Shown: positions 1 to 7,130 of the stretch, one piece after another
Numbering within the stretch: position 1 is the first letter of the stretch
How the letters are laid out: each line of letters begins with the position of its first letter
From: an uncultured Methylobacillus sp.
GTDB taxonomy: Bacteria; Pseudomonadota; Gammaproteobacteria; Burkholderiales; Methylophilaceae
DNA: 12,901 nucleotides
Reading direction: 5' to 3'
NCBI GenBank assembly: GCA_946478965.1
Contig: CAMLDQ010000057.1
Location: forward strand, 1 to 12,901
Made by a program: the position numbers and the translations under genes
The notes under the pieces: generated by a model
The model's input: the letters and a program-made list of their open reading frames with translations, nothing else
Databases searched by the model: none
Told to the model about the DNA's origin: nothing

Positions 1-297
1 GGCGTGTTCACCGTCCCCGACGATCAGCTCTACGTTCATTTGCTCGCGCTCAAGACGTCGATGGGCGTGGAAGTCGAGCCATCAGCGGCGGCCGGCATTG
101 GCGGCCCCGGCTGGCTGCGCGACTCCCCCGAAGGACAGGCATATGTGCGCGATCACGGGCTCGACATGCGCGATGCGACGCATGTGATCTGGGCCACCGG
201 CGGCTCGCTCGTTCCGCCCGAGGAACTTCGCCGGTTCCAGGATTACGCTGCCGCACTGACCGACCATGTGCCTGGCTCGATGCATGAGGCAGCGTGA
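1..297 (+). CDS. dsdA: D-serine dehydratase, C-terminal end (partial)
   Basis: The open frame enters from the left edge and stops with TGA at 295-297, giving about 98 residues of the C-terminus of a PLP-dependent D-serine ammonia-lyase, which converts D-serine to pyruvate and ammonia in the cytoplasm. The family is recognised from the run VEPSAAAG, a GGPGW turn and the near-terminal THVIWATGGSLVPPEE, which match the C-terminal lid of DsdA where a (T/S)HL.WATGG.(M/L)VP.EE pattern is conserved. The family is about 440 residues long, so roughly three quarters lies outside the window; the PLP lysine and start cannot be seen. The GTG at 4 is only an internal codon. No transporter or regulator gene is visible on the right-hand side, so the gene appears to be the last of its transcription unit here. 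No clear terminator hairpin follows it. Confidence 0.9.
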   Translation, partial: GVFTVPDDQLYVHLLALKTSMGVEVEPSAAAGIGGPGWLRDSPEGQAYVRDHGLDMRDATHVIWATGGSLVPPEELRRFQDYAAALTDHVPGSMHEAA

Positions 298-400
298 CGC
301 TCTCCATCTCCTTGTTTTCCTTCGATCGCCTCACCGGCCTCATGTGCGCACTATCCTGACATTGAGAGAGCGCGGGACAGGAAATCGAGGACTGGTTGCT

Positions 401-428
401 GGAATAAATTCGACCTGTCAGGCGTTTA
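401..428 (+). promoter_or_regulatory. candidate ECF-sigma-type promoter
   Basis: GGAATAA at 401-407 is followed 15 bases later by CGTTTA at 423-428, about 70 bases upstream of the ATG at 501. A GGAA(T/C) -35 with a CGT-type -10 is the pattern of several ECF (extracytoplasmic stress) sigma factors. It would drive the exported protein and lipoprotein genes that follow. This is based on shape only; the match could be chance. Confidence 0.3.
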
Positions 429-500
429 CCAAAAGGGGGGACAGTCCGGCGCGGGTCCCGAGTGACCTGGCCGTGAAGTAGCAAGGCTGGGGGATACATC

Positions 501-944
501 ATGAACGGGCGCAGGCTTTGCAAGATCGCCCTGGCATTCGTGGCGGGCGCGGCGATGGCCGCCAGCGGTCCGACGCTGGCGGCGGGTCGTGGGGGCGGTC
601 GTGGTGGCGGCGGCGGAGGCATGCGCGGCGGCAGCTTTCAGGGTCACGGTGGCTTCCACCAAGGCGGCTTTCATCATCACGGCTTTCACCATGGGCACGT
701 AGCATTCGCGGTGGGCGTCGGCTGGCCGGGCTGGTGGGGATATCCATACGATGGCTGGCCATACCCCAGTTCCTATCCCGCTTACTACGCGCCGCCAACG
801 CAATACATCGAGCAAGGCGATGGGTCGGACGTCGCGTCGGCGAACGCGTGGTGGTATCGCTGCGATCAGCCCAGTGGCTATTACCCGTACGTCCAGGACT
901 GCCCGGGCGGCTGGCAAACGGTGCCCGCCCAGCCGTCGCCGTAA
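501..944 (+). CDS. Gly/His/Tyr-rich secreted protein of unknown function
   Basis: A 147-residue protein with a typical Sec signal peptide (basic MNGRR, hydrophobic core about 8-20, likely cleavage after ...PTLAA near residue 28). A glycine-rich stretch (about 29-45) follows, then a His-rich stretch (about 50-66) with repeated GGFH/HHHG units, and an aromatic Trp/Tyr/Pro-rich part. The C-terminal end has two cysteines in a conserved-looking YYPYVQDCPGGWQ.VP motif. Proteins ending in this motif are common, uncharacterised exported proteins in Burkholderiaceae. The His cluster suggests metal binding, which is inference. Start: ATG 501 with a purine-rich GGGGG site at about 488-492. The lipoprotein gene begins 13 bases after the stop, so the two are probably cotranscribed. 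Base composition is native (GC-rich). Confidence 0.8.
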   Translation: MNGRRLCKIALAFVAGAAMAASGPTLAAGRGGGRGGGGGGMRGGSFQGHGGFHQGGFHHHGFHHGHVAFAVGVGWPGWWGYPYDGWPYPSSYPAYYAPPTQYIEQGDGSDVASANAWWYRCDQPSGYYPYVQDCPGGWQTVPAQPSP

Positions 945-957
945 TGCCAACGCTCTG

Positions 958-1374
958 ATGAAGCCGCGCTCCGTTCCTCTCCTGATGGTGGCAGTGCTCG
1001 TTCTGGGCGCCTGTACGGCGATGCCGTCGGGCCCCAGCGTGATGGTGCTCCCCGGCAGCAATAAGACGTTTGATCAGTTTCTCAGAGACGACCGCAACTG
1101 CCGCCAGTTCGCGCAGGGCCAGGTGGGCGGCGCCAGTTCGCCTCAGGCCTCCAACACGGGAGCGGCGGGCACTCCAGCGGTCGGCGCCGGTAGCTCAGGC
1201 GATCCGGGATACGGTGCACAGTACCGGTATGACGTTGCCTACATCCAGTGCATGTACGCAAGCGGACACCGGGTCCCGGTCTACGGCCAGATGCTGGGTG
1301 CGCCGCCCGCGACGCCGCCTGCCAACTACAAGCCCGACTTCCCGCCGCCAGCGCCGCAAGGGAATGCCCCCTGA
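958..1374 (+). CDS. small lipoprotein, conserved family of unknown function
   Basis: A 138-residue protein. The N-terminus is a lipoprotein signal peptide: MKPR, a hydrophobic core, then lipobox LGAC with the lipidated Cys at 19. The mature part contains LPGSNKTFDQFLRDDRNCRQFA and, near the C-terminus, YDVAYIQCMYASGHRVP. In betaproteobacteria this pair of motifs usually brackets a glycine-zipper segment. Here the segment between them (about residues 55-85) is a Ser/Gly/Ala-rich linker without an obvious zipper, so the protein may be a shortened member. Start: the frame is open further upstream, but only ATG 958 gives a lipobox. Its ribosome binding site is poor, which fits translational coupling to the secreted protein ending 13 bases earlier. 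The C-terminus is Pro-rich. Probably outer-membrane anchored; function unknown. Confidence 0.78.
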   Translation: MKPRSVPLLMVAVLVLGACTAMPSGPSVMVLPGSNKTFDQFLRDDRNCRQFAQGQVGGASSPQASNTGAAGTPAVGAGSSGDPGYGAQYRYDVAYIQCMYASGHRVPVYGQMLGAPPATPPANYKPDFPPPAPQGNAP

Positions 1375-1710
1375 GTGATCTGGCGGTTCCTCTGCCCCGA
1401 GCCATCGCATGTCTGCGTGCTGCCACCGGCACCGGCTGACCTGGCCGATGAGGCTCCTTCGGTACTTCCATCACGCGAAGCCTTCAGCGGTACGAGACTG
1501 ACCACCTCCCGAACATGTACCGGGATGGGGTCTTTGTACAGTTCTGTATCACGCCGCACCAACGATACGCGCACCGACAAATCCGGCCGCAAGTTTCTAC
1601 AGGCGCGATACATCGGTTTTCTTTAATACGTTCCACAGGCCCGCAGCGAGTTGCAACGATGCAGTCTCCACCGGACCCATACCCTGTTCAAACGTTAAAG
1701 GAAATCGATC
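1375..1710. other. intergenic region, no gene seen
   Basis: This 336-base stretch lies between the lipoprotein and the DPxxDGARS repeat protein. Short open frames in it lack ribosome binding sites and plausible proteins. I see no clear terminator, tRNA or convincing sigma70 promoter. The last bases (AAAGGAAAT at about 1697-1705) form the ribosome binding site of the next gene. The region is long enough to hold a regulated promoter or a small RNA, but nothing I can point to. Confidence 0.5.
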
Positions 1711-2109
1711 ATGACCACCAACATCGCCAAGCGCTTTGTCCTCGCCATCGCCCTCGTTGCCGCTGCAGCCGGCGCACAGGCCGCCAGCCTGTCGTACGCA
1801 GGCGCACGCGACCCGTTCACCGACGGTGCCCGCTCCGTCAGCGATGCACGTGACCCGTACACCGAGGGTGCGCGCTCGGTGCAGGAACCGCGCAGCCCGT
1901 TTGTCGATGGGGCACGTAATGTTGATCCTTTCCTGGATGGCGCGCGCTCGCTGGCTGGCCTGGACCGGACGGGTGTCTCGGCGGCACCGGCTCGCAGCGT
2001 TGATCCGTACTACGACGGCGCGCGCTCTCTGGCCGGGCGGGATCAGACGTGGCCGTCGAATGCTCCGGCGCGCAATGTTGATCCGTATCTGGATGGTGCG
2101 CTGGCGTGA
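1711..2109 (+). CDS. exported protein made of DPxxDGARS repeats
   Basis: A 132-residue protein with a clear Sec signal peptide (hydrophobic 9-22, cleavage after AQA at 24). Almost the whole mature part is a degenerate repeat with core (D/S)P(F/Y)x(D/E)GAR(S/N): copies start at about residues 34, 49, 62, 72, 98 and 124, the last one ending in DGALA at the C-terminus. Spacing alternates between 10-15 and about 26 residues, the longer spacers containing related LAGLDRT/LAGRDQT and APAR segments, so duplication of a larger unit is likely. No catalytic motif is present. The Asp/Tyr/Arg-rich repeats could bind metal ions or a polymer, but this is speculation. I know of short exported repeat proteins of this style in Cupriavidus/Ralstonia without an assigned function. 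Start ATG 1711 is supported by AAAGGA about 8 bases upstream. Confidence 0.75.
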   Translation: MTTNIAKRFVLAIALVAAAAGAQAASLSYAGARDPFTDGARSVSDARDPYTEGARSVQEPRSPFVDGARNVDPFLDGARSLAGLDRTGVSAAPARSVDPYYDGARSLAGRDQTWPSNAPARNVDPYLDGALA

Positions 2110-2128
2110 CGGCGTGCTTCCTTCATAG

Positions 2129-2247
2129 GCTGGCGACAGATGGTCCAGCACCGCGCCAGCCAGCTTCATCCTCGCCGTCGCGCTTGTCGCCAGCGCCCTG
2201 ATCGCCCTAAGCTTCGATCCAAAGAAGGTCGCCTGCTGATTGCGCGC
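2129..2247 (+). other. possible relic: hydrophobic C-terminal fragment without a start
   Basis: Between the TAG at 2126-2128 and the TGA at 2245-2247 a frame stays open for 39 codons. It reads as a single transmembrane-like segment (FILAVALVASALIALSF) followed by DPKKVAC. No ATG or good alternative start with a ribosome binding site is present. It sits just in front of the M81 gene, on the same strand. It may be the end of a lost membrane protein, or chance in GC-rich DNA. Confidence 0.2.
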
Positions 2248-2273
2248 AAGACATAGCTGCTGGAGGCATTCCC

Positions 2274-3800
2274 GTGACGTCAAGCCAAATGCCCGTCCGC
2301 CTGGCCGTTGCCGGACTCATCCACGAGACCAATACGTACGCCGCCGAATTCGCGGGCATGACGCCGCTGCGCGCGTTCGAGCGGTATCGGGGCGATGGGG
2401 TCCTGGCAGCGTTCAACAAATCGAATCACCAGGTGGGCGGCTTTATCGAAGGCGCGCGCAAGACCGGGGCCACGCTGATCCCCACCTACGTCGGGCAGGC
2501 GACGCCATCGGGCACGATCGAAGCCAGCGCGTATGCCGCCATGAAGCAGGAAATCCTCGAAGGCATTCGCGCTGCGCTGCCCGTTGATGGCGTGCTGCTG
2601 GCCCTGCATGGCGCCGGTGTCGCCGAGGGCACCGATGACATTGAAGGCGATCTGGCGCTTGCCGTTCGTGCGCTGGTCGGGCCCGATGTCCCGATTGCCG
2701 CGGTCTACGATTTGCACGGCAACATGACGGACGCGATGCGCGACGCTTGCGACCTGACGTTGCCGTGCAAGCTGTATCCGCATACCGACTTCCATGACCG
2801 GGGCGTCGAAGCCGTCGAGCTGCTGCTCGAGATCATTCAGGGAAGGCTGACACCAGTCACCGCAACGCGACGCCTGCCGATGCTGCCGTACATCGTGACG
2901 ACGCAGGACGGGTTTATCCCGGCCGAAGTCAACGACGTTTGCCGGAAGCTGGCCGCACAGGCCGGCGTGATCGACTGCTCGTGGTTCCACGGCTTCCCTT
3001 ACGCGGATATCGCGGCACCCTGCCCGGTGGTCGTGTGCACCACGACCGGAGACGCCGCACTCGCGCAGCGCTGCGCCGACGAAGTGGCGCAATGGATCTG
3101 GTCGCATCGGGAGGCGTTCCGCCCTACATTTCCGTCACCCGCGCAGGGCATCGATATTGCCCTGTCGGCGGCAGTCGGCCCCGTCGTTGTCAACGAGTAC
3201 GCAGACAACCCGGGCGCCGGCACACCCGGAGACGGCACGCATTTGCTGCGTGCGTTACTGGACGCCAATCCGCCCGCCGGCACGTGCTGTTTCGCAGCGA
3301 TCAACGACGCCGCGGTGGTGGCACAAGCCCAGCGCGCGGGTGTCGGCACCACGATCAGCGTCTCGCTGGGCGGCAAGCAAGGCCGCTTCCAGGGCGCGCC
3401 GATCGAGGCCGAGGCCTATGTGAAATGCATCACGGACGGTCGCTTCGTCAATCGGCCCGGCTCGATGTTCGAAGGGGTCCGCTACGACCTGGGCGCGATG
3501 TGTCGGCTGATCATCCACGGTGTCGATGTCATCGTGGCTTCGCGTGCGGAGCAGGTGTTTGATGTCGAGCCGTTTGTGCTGCATGGGTTGGACGTGACCG
3601 GGTACAAGGTCGTGGCGATCAAGGGGGCCAACCACTTTCGTGCTGGCTATCGGACTGTCGCCAGACAAATCATCTCGGTCGATAGCGAAGGCTTGAGTAC
3701 GGCCGCGATTGCGTCGTTTCCGCGCGAAAAGCTCGTGGGCGAGTTTTGGCCCTTGTCGGACGAGGTACGGTTTGGCGGCGATGCCGAAGTCGCAGGATAG
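2274..3800 (+). CDS. M81 family (MlrC-type) metallopeptidase
   Basis: A complete 508-residue enzyme of peptidase family M81/DUF1485, named for microcystinase C (MlrC), which opens or shortens peptide chains with a metal centre in the cytoplasm. The N-terminal catalytic domain shows the family metal ligands in order: HETNTY (His17-Glu18), LHGAG (His112), YDLHGN (Asp146, His148) and PHTDFHDRG (His170). The C-terminal domain carries the typical DNPGAGTPGDGT loop at 311-322 and LGGK near 363. Length is normal for the family and no key residue is missing. Start: GTG 2274, preceded by GGAGG seven bases upstream; the in-frame ATG at 2289 is less well placed. Homologues often sit beside peptide ABC transporters, but none is seen here. 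The physiological substrate is unknown; family membership does not imply microcystin breakdown. Confidence 0.93.
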   Translation: MTSSQMPVRLAVAGLIHETNTYAAEFAGMTPLRAFERYRGDGVLAAFNKSNHQVGGFIEGARKTGATLIPTYVGQATPSGTIEASAYAAMKQEILEGIRAALPVDGVLLALHGAGVAEGTDDIEGDLALAVRALVGPDVPIAAVYDLHGNMTDAMRDACDLTLPCKLYPHTDFHDRGVEAVELLLEIIQGRLTPVTATRRLPMLPYIVTTQDGFIPAEVNDVCRKLAAQAGVIDCSWFHGFPYADIAAPCPVVVCTTTGDAALAQRCADEVAQWIWSHREAFRPTFPSPAQGIDIALSAAVGPVVVNEYADNPGAGTPGDGTHLLRALLDANPPAGTCCFAAINDAAVVAQAQRAGVGTTISVSLGGKQGRFQGAPIEAEAYVKCITDGRFVNRPGSMFEGVRYDLGAMCRLIIHGVDVIVASRAEQVFDVEPFVLHGLDVTGYKVVAIKGANHFRAGYRTVARQIISVDSEGLSTAAIASFPREKLVGEFWPLSDEVRFGGDAEVAG

Positions 3801-3833
3801 GCGGAGGATCAGGCCATCATCGCGTTGCCCGAA

Positions 3834-4370
3834 CTAACGAGGCTTGGGGTCTGCCTGCTTTCTCGCTGCACGCGTACCCGCTGCCTTTTGGGCGGCTTCA
3901 GAGCGGCCCGCCGCACCCTTCGTCCTGGCCGCCTTCTCGGCGGCCGCGGAGCGATCTGCCGCAGTACGCTTGCTGGCCACGTTCTTGGCCTGGGTTGACA
4001 GCGCCTCATGCGAGGCACCGGCCGTGCTCTCTCGCTTCAGGGCCTTGGTAGCGGCACTGCGACGCTTGGCCGTGCTTTCCGAACTAGGCCGCCTTGGCGC
4101 CTTGTCGCCGGCACTCTTGGCGGCGGGCTTGCCGGCACTCTTCTTTGCCGCTGCTGACTTGGACTCCGTTTTGGGCGGCGGTACGTCCACGCCAGCGCGG
4201 CGCGCTTCCGACAAACCGATGGCAATGGCCTGCTTGGCCGAGCGCACGCCATGCTTGCCATGGCGGACGGCTTCGATCTCGTCGCGAACAAAGTGGCCGG
4301 CCTGAGTGCTCGGCGCCTTGCCCGAACGCTTGTCCGCCTTTGCCTGGGCAATGCTGGATGCTTTTGGCAT
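3834..4370 (-). CDS. DUF6496-like basic protein with Lys/Ala-rich tail
   Basis: A 178-residue protein. Residues about 20-62 hold the conserved core TQAGHFVRDEIEAVRHGKHG followed by RSAKQAIAIGLSEARRAGV, which I associate with DUF6496, a small family found in proteobacteria. The rest (about 65-178) is a low-complexity Lys/Ala/Ser/Arg tail with AAKKSAG and AAEKAAR units, like histone H1-like bacterial proteins. A nucleic-acid binding or nucleoid role is therefore likely but inferred. The frame is open to 4415, but ATG 4370 is chosen because it has GGAGA six bases upstream and begins at the usual MPKA start. It converges on the M81 gene with a 33-base gap. It is probably transcribed alone from the 4371-4579 gap, although the two genes upstream on the same strand end about 210 bases earlier. 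Confidence 0.85.
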   Translation of the reverse strand: MPKASSIAQAKADKRSGKAPSTQAGHFVRDEIEAVRHGKHGVRSAKQAIAIGLSEARRAGVDVPPPKTESKSAAAKKSAGKPAAKSAGDKAPRRPSSESTAKRRSAATKALKRESTAGASHEALSTQAKNVASKRTAADRSAAAEKAARTKGAAGRSEAAQKAAGTRAARKQADPKPR

Positions 4371-4579
4371 GATCGGTCTCCGTGGTGGTTGCGGAAGTTT
4401 TGGGGGCTTTCGCATATGCCATGCCAGGGCTCTCAGGAGTGGAGCTCGTCACTCACGGGGAAAACTGCGTTGCAGTTGCTCGCGAAAGCTGCACTCCGTG
4501 CGTCGAATCTACAAAATTGCGGGCGGTGCATCGCTTCCTGCAGATCGATGATGACGCGCAAGCGCAGATCGTCAGAAGG

Positions 4580-5083
4580 TTATCGGATCGACGCCCTGCG
4601 GCTCGGCCTGCAGCCGCGGATGCCGTTCGGGACGATCGACGCGGCGTCGGCATCAAAGTAGATGCCATCGTATCGATCGCCGGTGTAGAAGAGCGTGTAG
4701 ATCAGCTTGCGCTTGAACTGCCCGGTCAGGCGGACTACAGGGCTCGCACAACCTCTGTCTGACGCATCGCTTGAGTCTGCGTACTTGAGCAGCGGCGCGT
4801 CGGAACCCTTGTATAGAACAACGACATCCCAGCCGATGAACCGCATCGGGGTGTCATTCGCGTTATCGAACGTTCGGGCACCTGTCTGGCCGTCCACCCC
4901 CGCTTTTAGCACTCGGTACTGCACATAGCAGTCTCCACAGGCGTACTGCATGTGCATGACATCGATCGTTGTGTTTTCGCTGGACAGTGGGAAGGGGTAT
5001 AGGAAGGCGGCCAACACTCCAGCGCTCAGCAGCAGCACCAGAGCCAGCACTTGGCGCGCAACCTTGCAGGCAAGCAGTTTCAT
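4580..5083 (-). CDS. small exported or membrane-anchored protein, unknown
   Basis: A 167-residue protein with an N-terminal signal peptide or anchor (MKLLACKVARQ, hydrophobic about 11-31). The mature part has four or five cysteines, including a CGDC pair near residue 50 that could form a disulphide, a DTPMRFIGWDVVVLY stretch and an aromatic LFYTGDRYDGIYFD region. I do not recognise the family. The ATG at 5083 has AAGGTGG eight bases upstream and is preferred to the GTG at 5119. It lies 51 bases after the 5135-5575 gene and is probably in one transcript with it and the upstream relic. Because the neighbours are T6SS accessory genes, a periplasmic immunity role is possible; this is inference from position only. 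Confidence 0.65.
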   Translation of the reverse strand: MKLLACKVARQVLALVLLLSAGVLAAFLYPFPLSSENTTIDVMHMQYACGDCYVQYRVLKAGVDGQTGARTFDNANDTPMRFIGWDVVVLYKGSDAPLLKYADSSDASDRGCASPVVRLTGQFKRKLIYTLFYTGDRYDGIYFDADAASIVPNGIRGCRPSRRASIR

Positions 5084-5134
5084 ATTCTTGACCACCTTGT
5101 ACAAGACGACACTATTCACCCACGGGACTGGCTT

Positions 5135-5575
5135 CTACCGGATTGGCTGTGGCCCAGGACAACACGGATGGGGACAGGCCGGTTGAAATACCACATAGAC
5201 CTCGCTTACTGGCATCACGTTCTTGGTGCCGGACCGAAGCCCAAGCATCGCGGTATTAACTTCCGAATGCTCGATCCGCTCTGGCACCAAACCGATCGCC
5301 CCCAAAGCTGCCTTCGCGCTTTCCAGCCGCATCATGGCTAGATTCATTGATGGACGCCCGCTGTATGCTCGCCTGACAAAGACGGCATACGGCCCTCCAC
5401 TGGGAAAGCCCTCCTTCATTCTTGCGTTCCACTCGGCCAGCTTGCGTACTTCGGCTGCTGGCAAGACGCTATCGTCATTGGCAAAGCTGAGTTCGTGCTC
5501 GAGACCGGTCAGCGAGCAAGGGAATGTAGAACTGCACCACGTGAACAGCAGGGCAGCGGCGAGTCTTCGCAGCAT
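5135..5575 (-). CDS. exported protein with a divergent OmpA-C-like pattern
   Basis: A 146-residue protein with a short signal peptide (MLRRLAAALLFTW...). The mature part reads FANDDSVLPAAEVRKLAEW, then PYAVFVRR, then NLAMMRLESAKAALGAIGLVPERI. The order (Phe-x-x-x-Asp-Ser, two-helix segment, strand, Asn-Leu-Ala-x-x-Arg, Leu-Gly-Leu-Val) resembles the OmpA C-terminal peptidoglycan-binding fold. However, the usual Asp/Arg ligands (HTD, the second Arg) are not obvious, so binding of peptidoglycan is uncertain. Start ATG 5575 has GGAGA six bases upstream; the frame is open further to 5746 but without a better start. The stop of the upstream relic lies two bases before this ATG, so the gene was once translationally coupled to it. 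It may be an orphan immunity or accessory gene of a lost T6SS effector. Confidence 0.65.
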   Translation of the reverse strand: MLRRLAAALLFTWCSSTFPCSLTGLEHELSFANDDSVLPAAEVRKLAEWNARMKEGFPSGGPYAVFVRRAYSGRPSMNLAMMRLESAKAALGAIGLVPERIEHSEVNTAMLGLRSGTKNVMPVSEVYVVFQPACPHPCCPGPQPIR

Positions 5576-5577
5576 GA

Positions 5578-5823
5578 TTAATCTCCGATGTTGACGATAT
5601 AGCCCGCAATGTTGTCGGCATTGACGATGCAGAACTGATCGCGCATAGCTATGTTCGCGTCCTTTGCCCTGTTTGCGGTAAGCGGAAATTTCCCGCGCCA
5701 TTTTCGGATTTGCTCGATTGATTCCGTAATGGGCACCTTGTTCCATGACTCCAGTGGCGCCTTGCCATGCTCACCGGAGTCAGATATGGCCTCAATCAGA
5801 AGCGCGATTCTCCCAAGACCACC
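5578..5823 (-). pseudogene. C-terminal relic (81 codons) of an unknown gene, possibly a lost T6SS effector
   Basis: A frame runs from just after the TAG at 5824-5826 to TAA at 5578-5580 and reads like a real protein end: GRIALLIEAISDSGEHGK, SWNKVPITESIEQIRKW, then NADNIAGYIVNIGD. There is no ATG, and no GTG or TTG with a ribosome binding site, before residue 60. Upstream of the TAG the frame is antisense to the PAAR gene, so simple read-through would not restore it. Its stop sits two bases before the ATG of the 5135-5575 gene, with that gene's ribosome binding site inside its last codons, as in a working operon. The best explanation is a gene whose 5' part was replaced when the PAAR-lipase block was joined here. 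Family not recognised. Confidence 0.6.
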
Positions 5824-5886
5824 CTACTTAAACCTTTGCGCTCCGTCAGCAATCCCTGACGTACACGTGCGTGCGGAGGTTTCGCC

Positions 5887-6441
5887 ATGGTGACTCGGAC
5901 CTATCTCATCAGAGGCGATAAGGCCAACAACGGCGCCATCATTTCCGGGGGCAGCGACTCGTACTTCTGGCACAACGTTCCCGTCGCCCGGGAAGGCGAT
6001 GCCGTGTACTGCCCCGTATGCAAGCGCGCGGGCAGAATTGCGTGCGTCAGGCCGCGCGTGCCATGTTCGGACATGGGCAAGGAAGTCGCACTCAGCGGAG
6101 ATATCTGTGTTTGCGGTTGCCACCCGGCACCGGTCTTCTATGCCTCGCGACCGTTCACGATGACCATCGTTTCCGAGGAAGTTGCACAGCGGCAAAGCGC
6201 CGCGCCCAATGGCTTTGCAGCGACCGTGCGAGCGCAGCAATCCGGCGGGGCCACCAGTCACGATCAACGGATTCAGTTGCTTGATGAGGCTAGCGGCCAG
6301 CCGTTGGCAAACTGGCAGTATCGCGTTACGGGTGAGAACGGCACGCATGAGGGCCGCACAGACAGCAATGGCTTCACCACACGGGTGTTCGCGGATCGCC
6401 CCATGACTGTCAGGCTTGAGGTCTTCGGGGAGGTGGCGTAA
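5887..6441 (+). CDS. PAAR-domain T6SS tip protein with C-terminal extension
   Basis: A 184-residue protein. Residues about 6-90 form a PAAR-like domain (LIRGDKANNGAIISGG, VPVAREGDAVYCPVCK, KEVALSGDICVCGC). PAAR proteins cap the VgrG spike of the type VI secretion system and carry effectors. His29, Cys42, Cys45, Cys74/76/78 and His79 are available as zinc ligands. After a Ser/Gln-rich linker, residues about 125-184 form a small beta-rich domain (LLDEASGQPLANWQYRV, GRTDSNGFTTRVF) of transthyretin-like appearance that is often attached to T6SS tip proteins and probably docks the cargo. Start ATG 5887 has GGAGG seven bases upstream. The lipase gene starts two bases after the stop, so the pair is translated together and the lipase is the likely cargo. 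No VgrG or T6SS core gene is in the window. Confidence 0.88.
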   Translation: MVTRTYLIRGDKANNGAIISGGSDSYFWHNVPVAREGDAVYCPVCKRAGRIACVRPRVPCSDMGKEVALSGDICVCGCHPAPVFYASRPFTMTIVSEEVAQRQSAAPNGFAATVRAQQSGGATSHDQRIQLLDEASGQPLANWQYRVTGENGTHEGRTDSNGFTTRVFADRPMTVRLEVFGEVA

Positions 6442-6443
6442 TC

Positions 6444-7130
6444 ATGCAACCGCTCAAGACTCTCAATATACGGTTGACGCCAACTTCGGACACGGAGCAT
6501 GTCAAGGTGTATCTGCTGCGGCCTCGGGGGACTTTGTATTGGGGTGGTGCGGGGTTGGACGGCAGCTATATCCCGTTAACTACCAAGGCATTTCAGGCAG
6601 CCGGCATTGGATCGTTCAATCTCGGCCTCACCAACTCGGCAACACGGACGGCTCTCGGCGATCGTGGAATGCTGGTTGATGCCATCCGGGCTGGACTTAC
6701 TATCCGCTATGAGGATGATGCGGAATGGGTCATCACCTCTGGCATGTCGGCTGATGCACCGCAGTTTAACCTGATCGGCTATTCCTACGGGTCATTGCTT
6801 GCAGCCCAGACTGCCAACTACTACGCGAACCAGGGACATACTGTGGACCATCTGGTGTTGATCGGCTCGCCAATCGACGGAACATTTCTGGACATGTTGC
6901 GCAAGCATCGACACATTCACAAGGTTGTCGTGATTGACCTGACGGAGCATGGAGATCCTATCCACGCGGGCATGTCACAACTCTCGTTAGTTTCGGCGGC
7001 TCCGAAGCTTGCCAGTCAAATGGCGGCTGGAAATGGTGAAGGTCATTTCTACTATGCGCACATGGTTCCGGATTTGCCACGCAGGCTGCAGAAATTGGCG
7101 GCCCGGGTCGCGGATGAGGGAGTCAGATGA
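6444..7130 (+). CDS. alpha/beta-hydrolase, probable T6SS lipase effector
   Basis: A 228-residue alpha/beta-hydrolase-fold protein without a signal peptide. The nucleophile elbow is GYSYG (Ser114), inside a hydrophobic strand-helix (FNLIGYSYGSLLAAQ). HGDP (Asp171, or Asp165 in the strand before) and GHFYYAH (His201 or His206) are the best acid and histidine partners. WGGAGLDGSY at 33-42 could supply the oxyanion hole. Similar stand-alone hydrolases are encoded next to PAAR genes in Burkholderiaceae and are taken to be phospholipase or lipase effectors delivered into the periplasm of rival cells. The position two bases after a PAAR gene supports this. Substrate is not known. The stop overlaps the next ATG (ATGA at 7127-7130), so the membrane protein is cotranslated. 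Confidence 0.82.
   Translation: MQPLKTLNIRLTPTSDTEHVKVYLLRPRGTLYWGGAGLDGSYIPLTTKAFQAAGIGSFNLGLTNSATRTALGDRGMLVDAIRAGLTIRYEDDAEWVITSGMSADAPQFNLIGYSYGSLLAAQTANYYANQGHTVDHLVLIGSPIDGTFLDMLRKHRHIHKVVVIDLTEHGDPIHAGMSQLSLVSAAPKLASQMAAGNGEGHFYYAHMVPDLPRRLQKLAARVADEGVR

Noticed and set aside
426..1061. Long open frame on the minus strand across the secreted protein gene
   Set aside because: Arg/Ala/Pro-rich antisense translation without a ribosome binding site; typical of GC-rich DNA opposite real genes (the same holds for 50-622 and 1597-2283).
1711..2109. CRISPR-like or tandem DNA repeat
   Set aside because: The repetition is at protein level in an in-frame gene with a signal peptide; DNA copies are diverged and unevenly spaced.
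2280..3107. 275-codon open frame antisense to the M81 gene
   Set aside because: The plus strand encodes an unmistakable metallopeptidase; the antisense product is low-complexity and His/Arg-rich.
3844..4305. Plus-strand open frame opposite the DUF6496-like gene
   Set aside because: Complement of the Lys/Ala-rich tail gives an artificial Ala/Leu-rich product; no ribosome binding site.
5824..6348. Minus-strand open frame across the PAAR gene that would extend the relic upstream past its TAG
   Set aside because: It is antisense to a clear PAAR domain and does not look like protein; the relic is truncated, not merely interrupted by a stop.
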